This document shows positions 59,528-64,000 of a DNA stretch of 64,000 bases, in pieces; within the stretch, counting starts at the first letter, position 1, and each line of letters begins with the position of its first letter. This stretch comes from Acidobacteriota bacterium. Its GTDB lineage: Bacteria; Acidobacteriota; Terriglobia; Bryobacterales; Bryobacteraceae. The stretch lies in assembly GCA_025352795.1 (NCBI GenBank), contig JANXSF010000021.1, positions 62,001 to 126,000 of the forward strand, given 5' to 3'. Made by a program: the position numbers and the translations under genes. A model generated the notes under the pieces. It ran no database searches and was not told the DNA's origin. It was given only the letters and a program-made list of their open reading frames with translations.

Positions 59528-62110
59528 TTAAATTGTTTTAATCAATGGACTGTTCTTCAGCATGGTCCCGAAGTTTGATTCTAAATTGCCGCAATTCTCC
59601 ACAAGTGCTATTAGGTCGGCCGCGCGAATGGGTTTTGAGATGTAAGCATCCATTCCCGCCAACAAACAGTTCAGTTTATCTTCAGCCATGGCGTGGGCGG
59701 TCATCGCGATAATTGGGATTCTTTTGCTGGTCTTCTTTTCGTTTCTACGAATGATTGCTGTCGCTTCAAGACCGCTCATCTCGGGCATTTGCACATCCAT
59801 CAGGATCACGTTGAATTGTTGCTCTGCCAACGCTTCAACTGCTTTTCTCCCATTGCAGGCAACCACTACCCGGTGGCCTTCTTTCTCTAAAATACGGACC
59901 GCAAGCCTTTGATTTATGATATTGTCCTCAGCCAAAAGTATATTCATAGCAGTGGTGGTACGGGTTGGCGCACCCACTTGACGAAGTGACTGCTTAGTCA
60001 ACATGGCGGCTGTTTGGCCGGGATTCGTTTCCGCAGACTTGCTTTCAAAAAGAAGTACCATGGCAGAATTTAATTCCGCCGCCCGAACGGGTTTTGTGAG
60101 ATATGCTGAAACTCCTAATGCACGGGAACGTTCCCCGTCCCCTCTTAGACCACCGGAAGTAAGCATCATGATAGTCAGGGGTGCAAAGTTTGGATGTTTT
60201 TTCACTGCCTCAACAAGTCCAAAGCCATCCATATCGGGCATGTGTACATCTGTAAGCATCAAGTCATAGGGACGTCCCCTGTTTTCCGCTGCGGACAAGA
60301 GTATAAGCGCTTCTTGTGCGCTTGTGCTCAAATCAACTTGTATTCCCCATTTTTGGAGTGTTTCTGAAAGAATACGAAGATTTGTAGGGTTATCATCGAC
60401 AACCAACACGGATTTGCCGACCAACGAAACGTTGTTATTGGACCGCAGCGGAACCACTTCTTTTGCAACACCAAGGCAGACGGTAAAATGAAAACAACTT
60501 CCTTCGCCAGGAATGCTTTTCACCCAAATCTTGCCTTGCATGATTGCCACCAATCGCGCTGAAATTGTCAATCCCAATCCAGTGCCTCCGAACTTTCTGG
60601 TGGTGGAACAGTCCGCCTGTGTAAAAGCCTCAAAGATGGAATGTTGCTTTTCTGTGGGGATTCCAACGCCAGTGTCCCGCACCATGAAATGAAGCATCAT
60701 TTGATTCTCTTTCCTGCTCGCTAGTTCAACAATCAGCGATACTTCGCCGCACGTTGTAAATTTGATGGCGTTGCTGACCAAGTTGACGATAATTTGCCGG
60801 ATGCGCATGGGATCACCCACCACATAGTCGGGCAAACCGGGAGCAATCTCGCAGGTAATCTTCAGATCTTTTTCATGTGCTCTAAGCGCCATCATCTTAA
60901 TCGTTTCCTCCATGGCGTCGCGAAGATCAAAGCTAATGCGATCCAGCAGGAGTTTCCCTGCCTCCATTTTTGAAAAATCCAAGATGTCATTGATTACCGT
61001 CAGAAGAGAATCTGCCGATTTCTTTGCACACTGTAAGTAATCGCGCTGCTCCCTTGTAAGTTCGGTATCAAGAGCTAATTCCGTCATTCCAATTACACCG
61101 TTCATTGGAGTTCGAATCTCATGACTCATATTCGCCAAAAATTCAGATTTGACCGCATTCGCCTTTTCGGCCTCCAATCGCGACCTTTTTACGGTTCGGA
61201 TCTGCAAATAGAGAACCACGGACAAGGACACGACAAATAACATCCCCCACTGTAATAATCGGTTTTGTCTTTCCGAGTGCTGTAAGGACAGAAAGGAGCG
61301 AATCACGCTTGCTGAATTGGAAGACCAGCGATCCATTATCTCTGTCAAAGCGCCATCCTGGGCCAAGTCAGAAATGCCTTTCCGCAATTCTTCCGCTCCC
61401 TCTGCTGCTGTTTTAATAGAAGCTATCCCCACACTACTGGATGGTCCGTTTACAAAGCGAACGGAAAGTTGGGAACCTTCACAGCCAATCGGGCGCTTAA
61501 GCAGCAACGCATCCAGATTTGGCGATTCCAGAAATCCAGAATCAACCTTGCCTGTGCAAACAGCTTGCAGTACCTCTAAATTGCTGTTTACCCGATCCAA
61601 CCGCACATCAGGCAGGAATTGCTTGGCGAGCGCCGTAGCGAGTGGGGAACGTACATGGGTAACAGTGCGCTGTGCCAGCCCACTGCCAAGAGGAAGATTG
61701 TTATTACTGAGTGACACCAGGCTGAACGCATTTTGCATCCAGGGCTTTGTAAGGTGGAAACGCGCTTGCCTCTCTGCTGTAATTCCAAGCGCTGGCCACA
61801 CTTCGACAACTTCGCGATCAAGTGCTTCGTCGGGAGTGGAATTACTGACGGGAATCCACTGAATAGTTATGTTGCGGCGGGCTGCTGCTTTTCCAATCAC
61901 TTCGATAAGCAATCCTTCATAGGGGGTTTTGCTCACATCGCTGTAGGGCGGATTATGGTCTAGTCCAACTCGTAGTACACTGGGCGCAGTCTTGGTCGAC
62001 AATAAGCTCCACACTCCGTAACCAACTGCCGTATCAAATAATATAAAGCAAACAACGAAGGCCACACGGCCTAACCAAAATTTTGTGCGTCTAACCTGTT
62101 CATCGTTCAT
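59528..62110 (-). CDS. BvgS-like hybrid sensor kinase with solute-binding input and two receivers
   Basis: 860 residues. A membrane span at about 10-32, a periplasmic SBP_bac_3-type binding domain (about 45-270; [29 protein letters not shown]), a second span (about 290-310), HisKA with His330 in SHEIRTP, HATPase with N (NLVSNAIKF) and GTGLGL boxes, receiver 1 with Asp621 and receiver 2 with Asp772. There is no HPt domain at the end, which BvgS proteins normally have, so phosphotransfer must use a separate HPt. It senses small molecules, probably amino acids, in the periplasm. Confidence 0.93.
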   Translation of the reverse strand: MNDEQVRRTKFWLGRVAFVVCFILFDTAVGYGVWSLLSTKTAPSVLRVGLDHNPPYSDVSKTPYEGLLIEVIGKAAARRNITIQWIPVSNSTPDEALDREVVEVWPALGITAERQARFHLTKPWMQNAFSLVSLSNNNLPLGSGLAQRTVTHVRSPLATALAKQFLPDVRLDRVNSNLEVLQAVCTGKVDSGFLESPNLDALLLKRPIGCEGSQLSVRFVNGPSSSVGIASIKTAAEGAEELRKGISDLAQDGALTEIMDRWSSNSASVIRSFLSLQHSERQNRLLQWGMLFVVSLSVVLYLQIRTVKRSRLEAEKANAVKSEFLANMSHEIRTPMNGVIGMTELALDTELTREQRDYLQCAKKSADSLLTVINDILDFSKMEAGKLLLDRISFDLRDAMEETIKMMALRAHEKDLKITCEIAPGLPDYVVGDPMRIRQIIVNLVSNAIKFTTCGEVSLIVELASRKENQMMLHFMVRDTGVGIPTEKQHSIFEAFTQADCSTTRKFGGTGLGLTISARLVAIMQGKIWVKSIPGEGSCFHFTVCLGVAKEVVPLRSNNNVSLVGKSVLVVDDNPTNLRILSETLQKWGIQVDLSTSAQEALILLSAAENRGRPYDLMLTDVHMPDMDGFGLVEAVKKHPNFAPLTIMMLTSGGLRGDGERSRALGVSAYLTKPVRAAELNSAMVLLFESKSAETNPGQTAAMLTKQSLRQVGAPTRTTTAMNILLAEDNIINQRLAVRILEKEGHRVVVACNGRKAVEALAEQQFNVILMDVQMPEMSGLEATAIIRRNEKKTSKRIPIIAMTAHAMAEDKLNCLLAGMDAYISKPIRAADLIALVENCGNLESNFGTMLKNSPLIKTI

Positions 62111-62485
62111 ATGTTTGAATCGGCAATCGGATTACTCTGCTGTACACTAGACTGGAATAGGATATTTCTTACTGGAGTTAGTTCAGACCTGTAAGTTAAA
62201 AGTAAGTGATACTTTGGATTCGCTTGTTAGTACGCATTAGTATCCATGTTTTGCATGACCCTGAATTTCTTCACTCGTTTAACCTGAGTCCGAAGTTGAG
62301 GGTCAGTTTCGTCGTGCCTTCTGGCTTTTCCTTTCATTGCTTGGAAATTTGCGAAGTAGCAGGGGTCTTCAGGTAGGTGTAAGGAAGGACAGTCCGAAGA
62401 CTATCCCACCAAGCTCGGAATTCAGATTCATCTAATACTGCATGAGAAAGTGTAAGTAAGTAGGTTGATGCCAATACGGCAACTG
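62111..62485. promoter_or_regulatory. Intergenic region with repeated AGTCCGAAG words
   Basis: 375 bases, no gene found. AGTCCGAAG occurs at 62286 and 62391 (again at 63091 in the next gap), and AGTAAGTGAT at 62201 (again at 63014). These may be binding sites for the LuxR-type regulators. Confidence 0.4.
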
Positions 62486-62935
62486 TCACCTTGTTCGATC
62501 ACATAGTTGGTCATCCTTTTTTGAAATTACGCCGTCTTGAAAGTTCCCATCGGGCTCAGTCTGGAGATTCGCCCCCGCTATACTTATTGCCTGCGGTTGC
62601 GGAAATCCGATATTCGATGATAAGGTGCGCATACTTGCATAAGGTAAGTCCTGTTCCAATAACCGCAATTGCCGATCAGCACGGCGGCGGTCACGGATCT
62701 CCAATCCAAGCAAATATACTGCGGTCAAAGAAAGGGTTGCTACCAGTAGTTGGTAGGCTTCGACGATTCTAGATCGCGAATGACGAGTCGCCTGTAGAAG
62801 GACCACGATTTGGGTCAGGGACATTAGACCTACGGTGAGGGCAAGCAGTTTCAGTCTGCGGTTTGCACCCCGTTTTATTAGTAATAAGGCCGATCCAGTT
62901 ACAAGCAAACTCGCGAGGATGGTCAACAATTCCAT
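62486..62935 (-). CDS. Small membrane protein of unknown function
   Basis: 149 residues: three hydrophobic spans (about 3-20, 30-47 and 62-78), then a charged, probably cytoplasmic tail of about 70 residues with RDRRRADRQLRLLEQD. Not recognised. Position between the hybrid kinase and a LuxR-type regulator suggests a signalling accessory role. The gene is on the same strand as both. Confidence 0.6.
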   Translation of the reverse strand: MELLTILASLLVTGSALLLIKRGANRRLKLLALTVGLMSLTQIVVLLQATRHSRSRIVEAYQLLVATLSLTAVYLLGLEIRDRRRADRQLRLLEQDLPYASMRTLSSNIGFPQPQAISIAGANLQTEPDGNFQDGVISKKDDQLCDRTR

Positions 62936-63115
62936 AAGATTTCTCCTTACTGGGTACTGCTACATGATTTGGGATTCTTGTTACTAGTTAGAAGTAACTT
63001 CCATCTCCGATGGAGTAAGTGATTCGAACATTCACATATCTTTCATCGACAGACGAAATCAACCCCCGCACATTAGTTGGGAGTAAGAAAAGTCCGAAGC
63101 AGTTTAGATTAATTG
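62936..63115. promoter_or_regulatory. Intergenic region between the small membrane protein and the second LuxR-type regulator
   Basis: 180 bases without a gene. It holds GTTACT/AGTAAC arms at about 62980-62997, AGTAAGTGAT (63014-63023) and AGTCCGAAG (63091-63099), words repeated in the region upstream of the hybrid kinase. Confidence 0.35.
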
Positions 63116-63826
63116 CTATTCTTGAGTGTCTCGCAAGACGTCAACTGGGGTTTCCATTGTCTTTGAGTCATCCATAGATTTAAGGTTGATTGCTAGTTTT
63201 ACGAGCCCTACCACGTCATGAATGTCCAGTTTTCGCATGAGGTTAGCCCGGTAAGTATCAATCGTTTTTGCGCTCAGTTGAAGACGACCGGCGATTTCTT
63301 TGGGTCTGATCCCTTCCACCATCATGGCGAAAACCTGATGTTCCCTAGCGCTCAGCGTACTCATGGGGTCTTTAAACTCGCCGCTTTGGAGAGAAGGAAG
63401 GATTCTATCCAACTTCAATTGTGGGGCCAAGTAAATTTTGCCTGACAAAATTGTAGTGAATCCCTCGAATAGATTGTTGGAACTGCTAGTTGGAAGAAAA
63501 ATGCCATTCACTCCGACCCTCAAAGACTCCACCACTTCTCTGGGAGAGCCATCGGTAAGCACAGCAATGCGGATTGACGGATTGTGGAGTCGAATTTGTC
63601 GAACAGCCTCCAGCGTATACAACTTCTCTAAATGCATATCGAGGAGCGCAATATTTGGATTTTTGTCATCAACGTGACGTAACACTTGTTCCCCGTCATG
63701 GCATTGGGCAACAATTTGGAAAGGCCCGCTTTCCACCAGCGCAACTAGACCGGCCAATATTAGGGGACTAGGATGTGCAACTAATACTGTACACCGAGAC
63801 TTCGATAACTCAAGATCCATAAGCAC
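63116..63826 (-). CDS. NarL/LuxR-type regulator with a degenerate receiver (acid pair and lysine lost)
   Basis: 236 residues. The phospho-acceptor Asp63 (ALLDMH) is kept, but the acidic pair is His18-Pro19 and the conserved Lys is Pro112, so metal-dependent phosphorylation is doubtful. The LuxR helix-turn-helix is intact (LSAREHQVFAMMVEGI, KTIDTYRANLMRKLDIHDVV). It is a paralogue of 58756-59439 but with the opposite pattern of losses. Probably works without phosphorylation. Confidence 0.88.
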   Translation of the reverse strand: MLMDLELSKSRCTVLVAHPSPLILAGLVALVESGPFQIVAQCHDGEQVLRHVDDKNPNIALLDMHLEKLYTLEAVRQIRLHNPSIRIAVLTDGSPREVVESLRVGVNGIFLPTSSSNNLFEGFTTILSGKIYLAPQLKLDRILPSLQSGEFKDPMSTLSAREHQVFAMMVEGIRPKEIAGRLQLSAKTIDTYRANLMRKLDIHDVVGLVKLAINLKSMDDSKTMETPVDVLRDTQE

Positions 63827-64000
63827 CTACTTAAAGATGGGCGTTTCCGAATCAACCACCCAATCATTATATTAGGAGGCTTCCAAAAGCAAGTTGTTAC
63901 AAAGAATTTAATTATGTTAATTTAAGAAAAGCTCCGGATGGCGTTGGCTTCGTCATCGTGAACTTCAAAAACGGTATAGAGTTTAGTGATTTGTAATAAA
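63827..64000. other. AT-rich edge region without a recognised gene
   Basis: 174 bases upstream of the second LuxR-type regulator, containing AT-rich runs such as TTTAATTATGTTAATTTAAG. It probably holds that gene's promoter. No gene is visible before the window ends. Confidence 0.5.

Noticed and set aside
1-64000. Prophage or insertion sequence
   Set aside because: No integrase, transposase, capsid or tail gene is present; gene content is of chromosomal type.

Overview
The window looks like a chromosomal piece of an Acidobacteriota genome, most likely a Bryobacterales (Solibacter-type) lineage. This is inferred from gene content, since there is no rRNA here. The content includes a carboxypeptidase-regulatory TonB receptor of the Oar type, FG-GAP/ASPIC-UnbV propellers, a DUF1549/DUF1553 plus DUF1501 cluster, TAT-exported enzymes, PQQ-like propellers, a Bbp2 porin next to amtB, isoquinoline-1-oxidoreductase-type molybdoenzymes, and dispersed palindromic repeats typical of the group. 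Genes are densely packed on both strands with many 1-4 base stop/start overlaps. I see no rRNA, tRNA, CRISPR array, prophage or intact insertion sequence.

Layout. 1-4.3 kb: the end of fdhE, then a translationally coupled multi-PAS hybrid kinase and receiver-PP2C phosphatase. 4.3-12.7 kb: a small secreted protein facing a five-gene run (PBP4-type carboxypeptidase, FmdB zinc ribbon, DUF1549/DUF1553 protein, DUF1501 protein, Ig-like/propeller protein), which looks like one envelope or exported module of unknown purpose. 12.8-15.9 kb: a TAT-exported glycosidase-like protein, a CPA2 antiporter and a divergent beta-carbonic anhydrase. 16.0-21.6 kb: a nitrogen block of Bbp2 porin, amtB, glnB and glnD. 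21.8-27.9 kb: a two-gene unit of a 1477-residue repeat protein with an N-terminal zinc finger and a TPR protein. 28-33.3 kb: enolase-superfamily enzyme, CarD regulator with a palindrome-rich upstream region, polyprenyl synthase, TPR protein and FG-GAP protein. 33.5-38.4 kb: TonB-type receptor, MBL hydrolase and zinc-ribbon membrane protein.

38.5-42.1 kb: argC-argB-GNAT arginine operon behind two candidate ARG boxes, then a molybdopterin-binding-domain protein. 42.2-45.9 kb: second enolase-superfamily enzyme behind a terminator-like leader hairpin, polysaccharide deacetylase, ErpA-type Fe-S carrier and a GT2-GtrA transferase. 45.9-51.8 kb: molybdoenzyme pair, an OmpR/HisKA two-component pair, a methyltransferase and a GntR regulator. 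51.9-58.6 kb: HtrA protease, DCC oxidoreductase, two tandem PQQ-like propellers, a broken toxin-antitoxin pair abutting a long inverted repeat, a cytochrome c-HhH protein and a DUF423 protein. 58.7-64 kb: a signalling cluster of a BvgS-like hybrid kinase, a small membrane protein and two LuxR-type regulators whose receiver domains have lost key residues.

The most unusual items are the 99-residue-repeat zinc-finger protein and its TPR partner, the degenerate paired receivers, the palindrome-dense region upstream of carD, the decayed toxin-antitoxin locus ending in the inverted repeat, the ARG-box pair, and the shared 14-base palindrome in two long intergenic regions.
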